Assembly: GCA_024102795.1 (NCBI GenBank) | Contig: JAGFJK010000430.1 | Coordinates: 1-64,000, forward strand | Direction of reading: 5' to 3' | Length of the DNA stretch: 64,000 nt | DNA from: Pirellulaceae bacterium | GTDB lineage: Bacteria; Planctomycetota; Planctomycetia; Pirellulales; Pirellulaceae | In this document: in pieces, positions 21,601 through 26,687 of the stretch | Position numbering within the stretch: position 1 is the first letter of the stretch | How the letters are laid out: the number at the start of each line of letters is the position of its first letter | The notes under the pieces: model-generated | The model's input: only the letters and a program-made list of their open reading frames with translations | Databases searched by the model: none | What the model was told of the DNA's origin: nothing | Program-made: the position numbers and the translations under genes

Positions 21601-23424
21601 GTCACCAGCCTGTCGATTACCGTGCGCGACTGGCCGGCTCGCAGCAACCTGGATCCCGACTTCCTCTATCCGGCCCTGCTGGAAGCGGTGGTCGAAACGC
21701 CCGGCAACATCCGGCTGGTCGGCGATCACAGCGGTGTGATCGCCATCGACACGATCGACTTCGTGAGCAACCCCGTGGTCAACGGCCAGCCCGCCACCGG
21801 GACGATCATCCTGACGTTCACCCAACCGCTGCCGGACGACCGCTTCACGCTGACGATCTTCGACAACGTGGTCGACCCGGTCGGGAACCGGCTGGATGGC
21901 GAGACGGACACGATCGAGCCCGAGGACGATCCGCGGCTGCCCAGCGGCGACGGACAGCCGGGCGGCGACTTTATCGCCCGCTTCACGATCGACAGCCGGC
22001 CCGAAATCGCCACCGTCTGCTGCGGCGGCATCTACGTGGATGCCAACGGTAATCTGATCTTCGACCCCGAAGGTCAGGACAACGATGCCACGAATCGCGA
22101 CCTGGTGTTCAGCTTTGGCCTGTCCAGCGACGCGATTTTCGCCGGCAACTTCGCTCCTGCCGGAGCGACCAGCGCGTCGGGATTCGACAAGCTAGGCGCG
22201 TATGGCTACGTCGGCGGCCAGTACCGATTCCTGCTGGACTTCGACCACGACGGCGTGCCGGACTTCAGCAGCGTCAGCCACTGGCAGGTGAACGGGATTC
22301 CGGTGGCGGGAGATTTCGCGCCGAGTCATCCCGGTGATGAAATCGGTCTGTTTGACGGGACCCGCTGGTACCTGGATACCAACGGCAACAACATCCTGGA
22401 TCCGGCCGACCAGGTCATCAACAGCTCGATCCAGGGTCTGCCGATCGTGGGCGACTTCGACGGCAACGGCACGGACGACCTGGGCACCTTCGCCGCGGGC
22501 GTCAACACCTTCTACCTGGATCTGAATCGCGACGGCGCGGCCGATCGGACCGTCAACTTCGGCTTCGCCGGCATCCACGAACGTCCGGTGACGGGCGACT
22601 TGAACCTGGATGGCGTGGACGATCTGGGCCTGTGGGTCCCGGGCCGGGCCGGACAGATTCCAAGGGAAGCGGCCGAATGGTACTTCCTGGTCTCGGATTC
22701 CGCCAGCGGCCAGTTTGATCCCTACAGCCCTGCACCGCTGGGCAACGACATTTTCGCCCAGTTTGGCGACGAGTTCGCCCTGCCGTTGTTCGGCAACTTC
22801 GATCCGCCGGTGACGGATTCTCCCGAAGAGATTTCGCTGACGAATCCGGACAATGCCTACGACACGAACATGGATGGCAGGGTGACGCCGGTCGACGTGC
22901 TGGTGGTCATCAACTGGTTGAATGCCCCTCCATCGCAACCCACCGGTGTGACTCGCCCCGATGTGACCGCCGACAAGCGGGTGGCTCCCAACGACGCCTT
23001 GAGCGTGATCAACTACCTGAACGTGCGGGGTGCTGGCGAAGGCGAGGGGCTGGTCGGGACGCCGCAAGACGGCCTCACCGCGGCTTCCGTGGAGGTGCTG
23101 GTAACGCCCGCCAGCGAGCGTGACGAGCGACGCTCGGCGCCCGCCCGCAAGCTGCTGGTGGTTGATACGGTTCAAGTGGCCGCCAGCAATCGGGTTTCAG
23201 CGGCCGGAGACGCCGGTGCTGTCGCGGCGACTGCGGCGAACGTCGAGCAGTTGCCGCCGCGAGCCCGCGCGGTAGCCGACCGGTTGTTCGCGGATGCCCA
23301 GTTGTGGGGAACGGATTGGTCCGATGTCGCCGATTCGGAAGCGGATTCGGATTCGGGGGCGTTGCTGGGGTTGCTGGCGGACGACGTGACCCGCGCCTGG
23401 CTGGGCGAGAAGGACCAGGACTAG
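628..23424 (+). CDS. Giant (7598 aa) LEPR-XLL repeat protein with RTX-like, PPC, Ig-like, integrin-alpha-like and dockerin domains
   Basis: A secreted or surface structural protein, probably adhesive or matrix-forming (inferred). An Arg/Gln-rich leader (residues ~19-37) precedes FESLEERRLLA (~41-51). Most of the body is Asp/Gly/Thr-rich beta-repeat sequence. A large module marked by GGDPIG..GDTL, DEGGFE, GKNGDDDIDID and DGGLP occurs six times; GKNGDDDIDID-type blocks begin at residues about 1132, 2296, 2801, 3306, 4325 and 5356. RTX-type GGxGxD nonapeptides lie at ~1325-1425 and ~1558-1628. The end carries a PPC-like domain (~6405-6560), a bacterial Ig-like domain (~6855-6965), FG-GAP/integrin-alpha-like repeats with DFDGNGTDDLG (~7185-7345) and a dockerin pair (DTNMDGRVTPVD; ~7410-7467). 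A GAGEGEG linker and the terminal motif LADDVTRAW follow. The ATG at 628 has only a weak ribosome-binding site; a second Met lies five codons downstream. Confidence 0.93.
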   Translation: MAHHEMNTGNWLLGFVRSPQRRKDREARRQRQQRRRMFQGFESLEERRLLATLSFDTNSNTLIYRDTLGEVNNVQYTFNDLGSTKEFTFTDTALIINSTGCGAPAGTTIICSTLPQTAAVRFELGTNNDTLILNASRIAGGNAGAEDIAIAPAGAGQRVTGFDPGVPVDITGTEIIRFVGNGNDDSLTVNPGSGNDTVRIQNANPNTDVVQSSSLPNIEFTGMAAFELNANAGAGNGSDTITIETRDLEGATASNYTVATDASDTLIIEGQGSNDAYNLDDPDGLGPQAARIIDFNGNNVQVTVVSDDVGLVRFDTLGGADSLDVDVTNTNLLVEYNGGAGTTDSLFVFGSGVTNQSYTVGPAVDEGTLEFDGLTFITFTGLEPILDLVTATNLTVNATGAGNAISYTNLGADGVVAVDAFETLQFNNKKHLTLNGLGGVDTFSIGTAAGLDPDGSITVNSGDAADSVLINATTAQDPIHVDNLDLFSARILGAQPVPIQVVATETLTIDGQTDNDALTVHGTNTDDTATVTPGLPVDSGVIQVNSLLAVNYRGIGTGGTLTFAGNEGSNDRLVYNGTALLDSFNISATTGSVDLVNAFGVYPQLQQIGVERLDIAAGGDSDQFTVNANQPYTRIQLDGGVGADSVTLNGNSLNNAVVDFSGSPATVAGAGLGVVALPGVEIATVNNTNSGVIINGGSTINVLPTSTNAARVVVDGGIPEVRLTATSLAIDGLGGNDTLTVSGTPGNDIALVTPGASTDAGSIAVNDLLPVDFRNLGAGGALVFAAGAGTDELVYHATAGDDAFLVASTGDVTLVSPLGMHLIVRETDVEDLSLNGLDGDDAFTVNPGHGYRSVNLSGGTPDAGSDSATLNGDGTPVTATLGISPATVAGGGLGVVSLTGVETAAVNNVAGPVNVNGGPSADRFDVTPLDFDSARVQANGASPVVTANTFGPLAISAAGSTNNTLAVHLSTASETVTVDDNEVTVTAGAVLKQILYSNTNVAALAVYGNEGNDTFNFTPSVNSPEILIDGGDPIGVVGDTLNLLAIGPVTFAPGPESDEGGFQTPGVAEVSFDHIERVNIDLTNAGGIVTVCGTGDDDQITAAGVAPNTVNVQVNDGPLMQYAGVNTLNLQGKNGDDDIDIDLIANLGVNFNVDGGLPTVDGDTLTITGTDAADTASWVPSGPDGGTMIAVATLISVTTTETVVYDGRDGGDSLGIVGTPQDDNYAYSPAGVGTGSMTSDGAPAFSFLGVDDLTVSGGAGGFDRLAITTTEAADIVTSDADTVMLAGGGNATLVGGIDRVELHTLGGGDLVDLDLQLAGVEKFIDAGDGNDLVDLSGSIDATILGGSGDDILIGSPLADLIIGGDGDDNLQGGAGSDRLEGGSGRDFIQGGTGTDEIFGGDDADEITWNNGDGDDTVEGGQGNDLLIVNGDVALGENFVLRPLFNPPPTGPRVVLERTNLTPFQLNTDDIEAFEIQAGGGADTLIVQDLFETDARTVFYVAGVGADADSLVVHARNTDDALHLNNTAGILTVEGLTYDVAMGNGNAANGDMVTINGNDGNDTIEAGPGTELLALLTFNGGAGNDTLLGSAGNDALNGGDGEDTISGNGGIDSVHGGAGGDTIWIPGTSGNDGVGLIMTGAGGLVTNVNGVVTTYIAPGAGPIANASIAEIRFNGLAGDDLMTVDGSVGLVPIPITYHGEVGNDRLTVLNSQAVTATYNVGPDVGAGQLIHSAGNITQTINFTGLEPVVDLAPGTLTVNATDADNAVNYSQSELNATIGRVAVDGFESIHFSNKTTLTINAGAGSDAINLNNPSIPTGLTGITVNGGDPTAGSDTVVVNGTTGMDTINVGSLTSQGAVVTGAQPVPVTIATSERLVINGQGGSDDLTVTSPAGGSEISFRPGATADAGSVTHLGFSANSTLLPLDYHGLGELGSLTFDVAGGGRSSGLDVHGTSADDFFGVSDTPDGSVQVIKPGFGVPVTVPISTTGVVYLRLLGLDGDDTFSVPGNHPIPFGIEVQGGNPGSGSDTLEFISIGSTTVDLANSEITDAAGVGSPTASYSGIETVDLFTVGDVAVNLTVLGSDDDDRVEVTPLGPNSGTLRANGANPVVNFFNAATFTVDTLDGSDTLAVTATAGADAISVNNSTAVPTVTVVGREAVNHANVEAVEVYALQGADTITVTPGAANDIPVFIDGGDPIGVAPGDTLIVTANTSLVHTAGPENDEGGIVADGFEPVSFDHIESIVVSDPGGNDLDVTVCGTGDDDQITAQGQAPNEVAVQVNDGPIITYSGVATLTLEGKNGDDEFDIDINVPNLGVVFTVDGGLPNASDTLTVTGIDDDAADTVTWVPSTADSGQLNVVGNPINVVETEHVIYDGESDGDTVQVIGSGTFTHTPSAAFDFGAMQLRSGNQTMLGIAYENLGAGAVTAFGLGLSDTLVAEGTAGEDSINVAATTGTVVLTTSVGAHVPLQQVLIEFLEVNTLDGDDQITVNVPQPYQSVIVNGGSPGNSDVLTIQDELGADDEFEVNPGFHPGTGTVDINTGATLVPFTGIEHVLLLASNNQDTLTINDDLADNHWTVSAGPVFGDRVQIDNRESYDYDGFDSVELVNNFGTDTFQVHPTDLDGSLSLLITGAGSDALVAVGTPSGDLLSVAPGLGTEGTAVVNGVPVDFNSIASVVLQGGNGNDLFEVTPSINYQVFVDGGNPVGTTGDTLLLTANSLSIFTPGPEADSGGFEIDGLLPVTYDQVESIAVSDPVGDNLVAVVMGTQGDDDITAVGLAPNGMNVTVNDGAVVTYLGLADLTLQGKNGDDDIDIDVNVPNLGVRITVDGGLPNASDTLTVAGVTNDAADTVTWVPGTANSGVLTVAGQTIHVVETEHLIYDGESAGDTVQVIGSGTFTHTPGAAFDFGRMELRSGNETMLGIAYENLGAGAVTAFGLGLNDTLVAEGTASEDSIDVAATTGTVVLTTSVGAHVPLQQILVENLVIDALDGDDQITLNVPQPYQSITVNGGSPGNSDVLTVNDQLGANDGFEVTPGFSPGTGTVNINTGATLVPFTGIEHVLLLASSDQDMLTINDDLADNHWTVAAGPVFGDRVQIDNRESYDYSGFDSVELVNNFGTDTFEVHPTTLVGSLNLLVTGGGSDALVAVGTPSGDLLSVAPGLGTEGTAVVNGVPVDFNSIASVVLQGGNGNDLFDVTPSLNYQVFVDGGNPVGTTGDTLLLTADNLSIFTPGPESDSGGFEIDGLLPVTYDHIESIAVSDPGGNNLVAVVMGTQGDDDITAVGLAPNAMNVTVNDGAVVTYLGLADLTLQGKNGDDDIDIDVNVQGLGVRITADGGLPSTDPDVVTVTGVAGPLDLAVWTPASEDDGLLTLAGIAINIVDVERLILDGQNDSEVLTVAGGPGGDRFAHTPGAAVDAGSVSIENATSTLLGIDYVTLGPGGLVVIDGNGGSDTLAVRGTSGSDTMNVGFTARDQAVIDVRTSQGNHVDLVSDQVENYELHTFEGDDNVNLQATIDMSGTFTVNAGGPGGGSDTLNLVGAAGIVESVQIRPAASASDDQEILGLSSPNPIIATGLELITFEGVNDLDTLTVNPGSGDNAVRVERGSGADLVTSDSLPAIEFRNVNTFVVNADATAGQSGADVVTFVTRGLIGAVPANYQLVADESDTLVIEGVDGAGDDYTLTNPIGLPSVRVRDNAAAPDVLVTETSGNLGRLQVNTLGGDDRVLVDVNVGSGSDLIAVPITYDGGGNSDLLTISGTPAVQVLTVDYRPGPAVTEGRLTYNTSAMIIDFNNLEPVIDLVPAVNFIVNGTNAPNAITYDDAGANGLVTVDAYESIQFSNKTILTLNGHDGDDSITLNGGVLPAGLAQIVVNGGNSTHGDTLRVVDNNAGPDVVVSSLSSDGASITGAQFAPVIADTVERISIDGASSGDLLTVNTPAGSHTITYTPGPTPDSGDIRVDNFVPLHFETLDAGAVNFTNTGGGRSDVLVHRGSDVDDQFLVDAGFGGGRVVFENSSGVHVPVLTPGVLALTLEGLDGDDLFTVRGDHTYEQIDVRGGNPDDGDTLAVLAPNAPRTVDLGLATVFGYGGPIVYTGIQTIDANAGGAALNLLGTAGDDTITVTPLNATSGVAQANGADPIVRYSNTGGVLGATLRVNSLGGQDTLVVNASSLADLVEVDGPNQFVDTGANGGIVEFINANQEALTVNGLQGSDTFDVTPALTLSIFIDGGDPIGLVGDTLILQADNTSVYHAGPENDEGGFEIDGTPITSYDHIESIVVNDPGTGGNANDLVATVCGTHGDDDITAQGIATNVVDVTVNDGPTVRYDGVAELILEGKNGDDDIDIDIQVETLNVEFTADGGLPSVVGDTVTVTGVNNDAPDNVTWTPDPTSTENGTLVVDGETINVVNTESLLYDGEADGDNLSVIGGGRFVHTPGSTADAGRMALGSLLAIDYVNLGAAGTVTADGTSGGDTLVALGSNGSDTLDITLTNDDDIDIDLTGAAGTHVDLRSNNVESYEIRSLAGDDRINLSATFNVSGTFRVFAGDPGAGSDSFYFSDPGTAAVGITPDGGASDNQLVSGVFTGAISLSGVELIHYDGNASDTLTVNPGAGDNSVTVRRGTHLGTDQVNSDSLPTIEFEGVNTFLVDASAQGSDTVTFVTWFLTGAVNANYQMSGSAVDTLVIQGSDGAGAGNDSFRITNPAGAAPVAVRDNNGTQVTVTAINASQGRLQINTLGGDDTVTIDVGGTNVIPTPITFDGGSNSDLLILQGNPLSPTAAVYSPGAAVTEGRLQYFEASVPPVTMTVDFANLEPVIDTINGTLTVNGTDASNQIDYRRGTSNRGLVSVDGFELIEFANKTSLTLSGGAGDDKFNLNNQGTAPAGLTSITVQGGNSTTGDELVVNGTTLADNIGFEPTAFDSARVTGVQSVAFVDAFTIENVVLNGLGDANATNGDVLTVFTPDGTPANPVHSSVEVTPGTTFDSGRVQVDTLVPMRFLNLSTIGSLNVSDPDAFDHDRVIYNGGETSDTFVVPDPRIGGGTPSIAKVRFVGSVPFLQIPVTSSAIENYTLRGASGNDTFDIRPLAGVNIRVEGDDPAAGSDTLNFDAAAASVNLDLETGTLAQAGFGDVVYTGIEDLNIDANGQNLNTLATGVDDVVEVTPLGTNSGLLQSYDAQGNDTSPVVNFRETGTFNLDTAGGQNRIIVNGTTASETIAADGDSVTVGTRETVNYTSTGGGNALTVNGHEGSDTFNVTPSPSVPIFIDGGDPIGITGDRLNVQAENSVLYHAGPENDEGGIEADGNQIVSFDHIEAVSITDPAGPGDPDLEVTICATHADDDITAWGVATNVVNVTINDGPIITLNGVTDLILEGKNGDDDIDIDVQVPNLGVEITADGGLPSTTGDEVTVTGVANPLNPDAATWEPLDVDAGTLTVTYLGNPVTINIVNTETLTYDGESHDETLTVIGDGSIPMFNNEQERFIHTPGRAPDAGRVDIITVDTNPISSNDTLLGINYVNLGLDGSVTIDGNSSAVPQGDTLVLHGTDGDDRMSVDFTADNAATFALFHAFGPHVRVFSQEVENYEVRMLAGDDIVELQAEIAADGTFTVHGGGPGNSDVLRITGDPNTAESVRISPDPLVSIDQWISGLSPNPMLIVGIERISYQGVNDQDTLTVDPGPGDNQVFVERGNNADLVTSDSLPPIEFDNLSTFVVDAATGGADRVTFATWNLRGAINSNYQMTGSGIDTLIIEGVDGGRDGNDRLTVTNPAGTPSVAVTDNNGANVTVTATTANLGRLQINTLGGDDQVLVDVGSTDLVNVPITFDGGGNSDLLTISGTPATTVTNVVYSPGASVTEGRLTYDSAMTIDFLNLEPIIDLVPAANLTVNGTNAANQIDYRQGSVAARGEVSVDGFEVIEFSLKDQLTINGNAGDDTINLDNATYPTGNLLAVLNRVVVNGGGSTTGDKVIVNGSAAADSLTFLPLAPDAADVTGAQATNGVDINTTELVVINGLGSNDRLDVRTPAGANTVTYSPAATVDAGNVRVDSLVPLDFVNLGATGVLGFDDASGTRVDTLVHRASDVNDLFHVAATTGYVTLTNSPGTHVLVETDGVRNLTLNGLGGDDIFTVDGLHPYLLLEVQGQEPSASDVLNVNGTAAAETIRVNLEPATITGLGTVPGESIRFTGIEHVNIDGGGGTGGSDTLTVVGTQDDDILTYEPLEAEDGKFRNEGSNTGFVFRNIGGNFTVDGGADGADKVILLGTNDHDVIVINSPSRVASVEDTFGVVLKPVNLATTVEVLNAQARDGNDTFLVVPAPPLSSSVDGIPRNLLIDVDGGAPSASDALVIARIDGTPLANTDFVVVSHSRRFDEGVIRVYRDATGVVGDQVVNALITPPVRFPDIGYTNVEIVDAKVSNPATNRLILGPDIYEQNEALTDATFVGSGQTLNLENLAIFPPRGEHRFVDVDQDWYRFVAQSTGTLDFQVYFHEYSPELLPQGGNLHIEVYDEDGDLIAGYGPNFGTNDENQGLNPLFVRDDNERIRIPAVAGQTYYLRVFGPDDPTVDPMLASRVVNGYSLTVINTPPTVPYDLELVDIIGQSTVAASPASSTTTVYADPTMAQSLVQEDDFYNGKYLYFISGQQAARRALITDYDYSFSMMTGERYQFTLDGGWLSAAPAIGDSFVIESHDTGRSQLDNVTRDDTPVIRFRLDDAIFLSDLPGNSDPNNPPDEVIPIPFNADQTQTTSTPGYRVPVFIEGPPQSISGPLPQVPVGYARMLAQGVYEFDFGQDAIDLAADPTGNTLGAFSLEANNGSYFLSAKVEIDDPADPTEFGFGDRSVSLEIIVDTQPPLLFFGDPQVADDGLMAGSDSGVAGYPNTFTDEVTNVTNPWFWGTAEANALVQLWFDQNANGVVDGADVRIAQTVAIPLDGTNQYPSGQWSVQSSIDLNDPQYFAEGGVRRILATAEDVAGNVTSVASLDIFIDTEGPIVTSVFVTTAPGYDLFDPKPSTDGPTPPVTSLSITVRDWPARSNLDPDFLYPALLEAVVETPGNIRLVGDHSGVIAIDTIDFVSNPVVNGQPATGTIILTFTQPLPDDRFTLTIFDNVVDPVGNRLDGETDTIEPEDDPRLPSGDGQPGGDFIARFTIDSRPEIATVCCGGIYVDANGNLIFDPEGQDNDATNRDLVFSFGLSSDAIFAGNFAPAGATSASGFDKLGAYGYVGGQYRFLLDFDHDGVPDFSSVSHWQVNGIPVAGDFAPSHPGDEIGLFDGTRWYLDTNGNNILDPADQVINSSIQGLPIVGDFDGNGTDDLGTFAAGVNTFYLDLNRDGAADRTVNFGFAGIHERPVTGDLNLDGVDDLGLWVPGRAGQIPREAAEWYFLVSDSASGQFDPYSPAPLGNDIFAQFGDEFALPLFGNFDPPVTDSPEEISLTNPDNAYDTNMDGRVTPVDVLVVINWLNAPPSQPTGVTRPDVTADKRVAPNDALSVINYLNVRGAGEGEGLVGTPQDGLTAASVEVLVTPASERDERRSAPARKLLVVDTVQVAASNRVSAAGDAGAVAATAANVEQLPPRARAVADRLFADAQLWGTDWSDVADSEADSDSGALLGLLADDVTRAWLGEKDQD
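4600..4905 (+). repeat. RTX-type nonapeptide repeat block inside the giant gene
   Basis: The encoded protein shows successive GGSGDDIL, GGDGDDNL, GGAGSDRL, GGSGRDFI, GGTGTDEI and GGDDADEI units, the haemolysin-type calcium-binding pattern that folds as a parallel beta-roll when calcium is bound. A second, shorter block of the same kind is encoded at about 5340-5505 (GGAGNDTL, GSAGNDAL, GGDGEDTI, GGAGGDTI). Confidence 0.75.
7513..10542 (+). repeat. Two adjacent 1515-bp (505-codon) tandem units within the giant gene
   Basis: The GKNGDDDIDID-coding block starts at 7513, 9028 and 10543, spacings of exactly 1515 bp. Long stretches are nearly identical at nucleotide level; for example the block starting GGTAGCGGTCGGCACGCCC occurs at 8532 and again at 10047. 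Such near-identity in a coding region points to recent duplication or gene conversion. Only the start of the third unit resembles the others before the sequence diverges. Confidence 0.85.
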
Positions 23425-23653
23425 ACCGTCCGGTGGGCTCTCAGTGGGCCGCCCTTGCGACCTTTGCGAATGCAGCAGCCGGCATGACCGCTGTGGTTTA
23501 CCACAGCCTGCCGGCGGAAATCGCGGTTCGTGGCCCCTCTGGATTTGCCGCGGTACTAGAATATAGTTTGGTCATAAGACCTTAACGTCTGGTCAAGAAT
23601 TACGGGTCGGGCAGGTTGCCCGTTCCGCACCATTCAAAGAAGGGGGTTGGTAC

Positions 23654-26572
23654 ATGATCTTCCGACCTTGGAACAACCTGGCGGCGGCCGTGGCCCTGCT
23701 GGGACTTTCCAGTGTTCTTGGGGCTTCCGCGGCAGCCCAGGCGCCGGGTGGCGGCGCCGGCCCGGATGGATTTCCGGCGTACAGCGACGTCATTCAGGGT
23801 TACGAGAAGGTCGTTTCGACCATCGACGGCGCGCCCAGCCTGTACACCATCTGGATCCGCAAGAAGGATCAGCAACTGCTGGCCGAGCTGCCCAAGGACT
23901 GGGCGTCCGCCAAGCAGTATTTCGCGTTGACGGTAGCCAGCGGCGAAACGTACGCGGGTCTGCAGGCGGGCGAACACTACCTGTACTGGCGGATGTACGA
24001 CAAGCGGTTGGCGCTGATCGAACCCAACGTCGAAATCCGTTCGACGGGCGAACAGGAATCGAAAGACTCGGTCAAACGCCTGTTCACCGATCGCGTCGTC
24101 CTGGACGTGCCGATCCTGACGCTGACTCCCCAGAAAGTACCGGTAATCGATCTGGACGCCTTGCTGCTGGAGCAGGCCGGCAAGTTCTTCCCGTCGGGGG
24201 AGGTTCGCGGCGCGAATTCGCGGCTGGCCACCATCAAGACCGCCAAGGCATTTCCGGAGAACGTCGAACTCGGCTTCGAGTTGCCGATGGCCGACGGCCG
24301 GCTGAAGACGCTGCATTACTCGATCAGCCGCATCCCGGACAGCACGGGATACACGCCCCGCGAAGCCGATTTGCGTGTCGGTTATTTCACCACTTCGTTC
24401 ACCGATCTGGGTAAGTACACCGAGGACGACAAGCAGGTGCGGTATATCAACCGCTGGCACCTGGAGAAGGCGGATCCGAGCTTGAAGCTGAGCCCGCCCA
24501 AGAATCCGATCGTGTTCTACATCGAGCACACGACTCCCCGCCGTTACCGCTACTGGGTCAAGCAGGGCGTCCTGCAATGGAACGAGGCGTTTGAGCGGAT
24601 CGGTATCCGCGACGCGGTTGTGGTCTATCAGCAGGATGCCGATCCGAAGAACCCGACGCACATGGAAAAGGATCCAGAAGACGTCCGTTACAACTTCATC
24701 CGCTGGCTGAATAACGACATCGGCACGGCGATTGGACCCAGCCGGGTACATCCGCTGACGGGCCAGATCCTGGACGCGGATATCATTCTGACCGATGGCT
24801 GGATTCGTTACTACGAACGGCAGTTCAGCGAAGTGCTGCCCAAGCTGGCGATGGAGGGATTCAGTCCGCAGACCCTGGCCTGGCTCCATTCGAACCCCCG
24901 CTGGGATCCGCGAATTCGGTTGGCTCCGCCGTCGCAGCGAGCCATGTTGATTGCCGAGCGAGCCGGGCAGGCGGCACAACCGCACGGCGGACATCCCGCC
25001 GCGCTGGTCGATCCGACGCTGCTGGGAGACGACGAATATGACGGGCTGATCGGGCGGATCAGCCAGGTGAACGGCATGTGCCTGGCCGCTGAAGGCAAGG
25101 CGATGGAGCTGACCATGCTGCGGATGACGCTGGACATGCTCACCCAGGAACTGGCCGCCGCCGAGGAGCAGGAGGAGGGCGCCAAGGACGAGAAGGAAGG
25201 CGAGGATGGTAAGAAGGATGAGGAGAAGAAGGACGAACCAAAGAAAGAGGAGGAGCAGAAGCTGGACGGCGTGCCCGAAAGCTTCATGGGTCCGCTGATC
25301 GCCGAGCTGGTGGCGCACGAGGTGGGCCACACGCTGGGTCTGCGGCACAACTTCAAGGCGTCGAGCATCTACACGTTGGACGAGATCAACGGCGAGCAGG
25401 GCAAGCAGCGGCAACTGGCCGGGTCCGTGATGGACTACCTGCCGATCAACATGCCGGACGAACAGGGAAAACCTCACGGCGCCTACTCCATGACGGGCGT
25501 GGGCCCCTACGACCTGTGGGCGATCGAATACGGATACAGCCTGGAGAAGGATCTGAAGCCGGTTCTGGCCCGCGTGGCCGAACCGGAGTTGGTCTACGGG
25601 ACGGACGAGGACACCTGGGGCCCGGATCCGCGAGCTCGCCGCTACGACTTCAGCCAGAACCCGCTGGATTATGCCAAGAGCCAGATCCGGCTGGCCAACA
25701 ACCACCGGGCGCGCTTGCTGAAGGATTTCGTGAAGGACGGCGAGAGCTGGTCGAAGGCCCGTCGCGGCTACGAGATGACGCTGGCGTTCCAGATGCGGGC
25801 CAACAGCATGATGGCCAACTGGATCGGCGGCACGTTCCTCTCGCGGGATCGCAAGGGGGACAAGAACGGCCGTCAGCCGTTGCAGGTCGTGCCGGTGGAG
25901 CGGCAGCGCGAGGCGCTGGATTTCGTCATCGAGAACTCGTTCCGCGACGAGGCCTACGGGTTGACGCCGGAATTGATGCAGCACCTGGCGACCGACATGT
26001 GGCTCGATCAGCGATCGCTGAGGACCGATGCCGACTGGCCGGTGCACGACCGGATCATGGGACTGCAAGCGTCCGTCATGACGATGCTCATGAATCCCGA
26101 CACGCTGCGCCTGGTGTACGACAACGAACTGCGTACCCCGGCGGACCAGGACATGCTGACACTGCCTGAAATGCTGGGCAAAATCAGTTCGGCTGCCTGG
26201 ACAGAGCTGGAAAAGCCGCCGGCCGAGAAATGCTCGGATCGCAAGCCCTGGATCAGCAGCTTGCGGCGCAACCTGCAGCGCGAACACCTGGAGCGGCTGA
26301 TTGACCTGGCCGGCCCGGATGCCGGGCTGACGGCCGCGTACAAGCCGATCTCGAACCTGGCGCTCACTCAGCTCCGGTCGCTCAAGGACCGGATCGCCAA
26401 CGTGCTCAAGCAGCAGGATAAGCTGGACGCCTATTCGGTGGCGCACCTGAGCGAAGCCCAGTTGCGGATCGAGACGGTGCTGGATCCGCAGTACATCTAT
26501 AATGTGCCGACGTCCAGCCCGCCCAGGCTGACGTTGCCGGCCGGACATCCGGTGACGCCTCCAGCCCGGTAG
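23654..26572 (+). CDS. Secreted zinc-dependent metalloprotease (DUF5117/EcxA-type metzincin)
   Basis: A 972-residue exported protease. Residues 1-29 form a signal peptide ending in SAAAQ. The N-terminal ~60-300 region resembles DUF5118/DUF5117 (DRVVLDVPIL, YFTTSFTDLG). The zinc site is HEVGHTLGLRH, with H555, H559 and H565 as ligands and E556 as the general base. A met-turn SVMDYLP places its Met at 593, as expected for a metzincin. An unusual Lys/Glu-rich low-complexity stretch (~residues 505-535, EEQEEGAKDEKEGEDG then lysine-rich) sits just before the catalytic motif and probably forms a surface loop. The C-terminal third is helical with no recognised motif. An AAGAAGGGGG ribosome-binding region supports ATG 23654. 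It stands alone, convergent with the barrel gene; its natural substrate cannot be read from the sequence. Confidence 0.9.
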   Translation: MIFRPWNNLAAAVALLGLSSVLGASAAAQAPGGGAGPDGFPAYSDVIQGYEKVVSTIDGAPSLYTIWIRKKDQQLLAELPKDWASAKQYFALTVASGETYAGLQAGEHYLYWRMYDKRLALIEPNVEIRSTGEQESKDSVKRLFTDRVVLDVPILTLTPQKVPVIDLDALLLEQAGKFFPSGEVRGANSRLATIKTAKAFPENVELGFELPMADGRLKTLHYSISRIPDSTGYTPREADLRVGYFTTSFTDLGKYTEDDKQVRYINRWHLEKADPSLKLSPPKNPIVFYIEHTTPRRYRYWVKQGVLQWNEAFERIGIRDAVVVYQQDADPKNPTHMEKDPEDVRYNFIRWLNNDIGTAIGPSRVHPLTGQILDADIILTDGWIRYYERQFSEVLPKLAMEGFSPQTLAWLHSNPRWDPRIRLAPPSQRAMLIAERAGQAAQPHGGHPAALVDPTLLGDDEYDGLIGRISQVNGMCLAAEGKAMELTMLRMTLDMLTQELAAAEEQEEGAKDEKEGEDGKKDEEKKDEPKKEEEQKLDGVPESFMGPLIAELVAHEVGHTLGLRHNFKASSIYTLDEINGEQGKQRQLAGSVMDYLPINMPDEQGKPHGAYSMTGVGPYDLWAIEYGYSLEKDLKPVLARVAEPELVYGTDEDTWGPDPRARRYDFSQNPLDYAKSQIRLANNHRARLLKDFVKDGESWSKARRGYEMTLAFQMRANSMMANWIGGTFLSRDRKGDKNGRQPLQVVPVERQREALDFVIENSFRDEAYGLTPELMQHLATDMWLDQRSLRTDADWPVHDRIMGLQASVMTMLMNPDTLRLVYDNELRTPADQDMLTLPEMLGKISSAAWTELEKPPAEKCSDRKPWISSLRRNLQREHLERLIDLAGPDAGLTAAYKPISNLALTQLRSLKDRIANVLKQQDKLDAYSVAHLSEAQLRIETVLDPQYIYNVPTSSPPRLTLPAGHPVTPPAR

Positions 26573-26598
26573 ACCGACTCGGCGGGAGACGTGTCAAC

Positions 26599-26642
26599 AA
26601 AAAAATCCGCGGCTGGATTTTCCAGCCGCGGATGTTTTTTTT
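26599..26642. terminator. Bidirectional intrinsic terminator between convergent genes
   Basis: A perfect 12-bp stem, ATCCGCGGCTGG (26605-26616) pairing with CCAGCCGCGGAT (26622-26633), has a 5-nt loop. It is flanked by a run of A on the left and a run of T on the right, so it can end transcription from both the metalloprotease gene and the facing barrel gene. Confidence 0.93.
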
Positions 26643-26687
26643 CCGCAATCAATCCCGCGGTGGCGAACCGCGCGGCGGGCAGATGGT

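Noticed and set aside
23555-23570. TAGAATATAGT as a promoter for the metalloprotease gene
   Set aside because: Two overlapping -10-like boxes are present, but no -35-like hexamer lies at 16-18 bp. The evidence is too weak to list as a promoter.
23600-26548. A 982-codon minus-strand frame opposite the metalloprotease
   Set aside because: The plus strand has the signal peptide, HExxHxxGxxH motif and met-turn. The antisense product is Arg/Gln/Val-rich noise.
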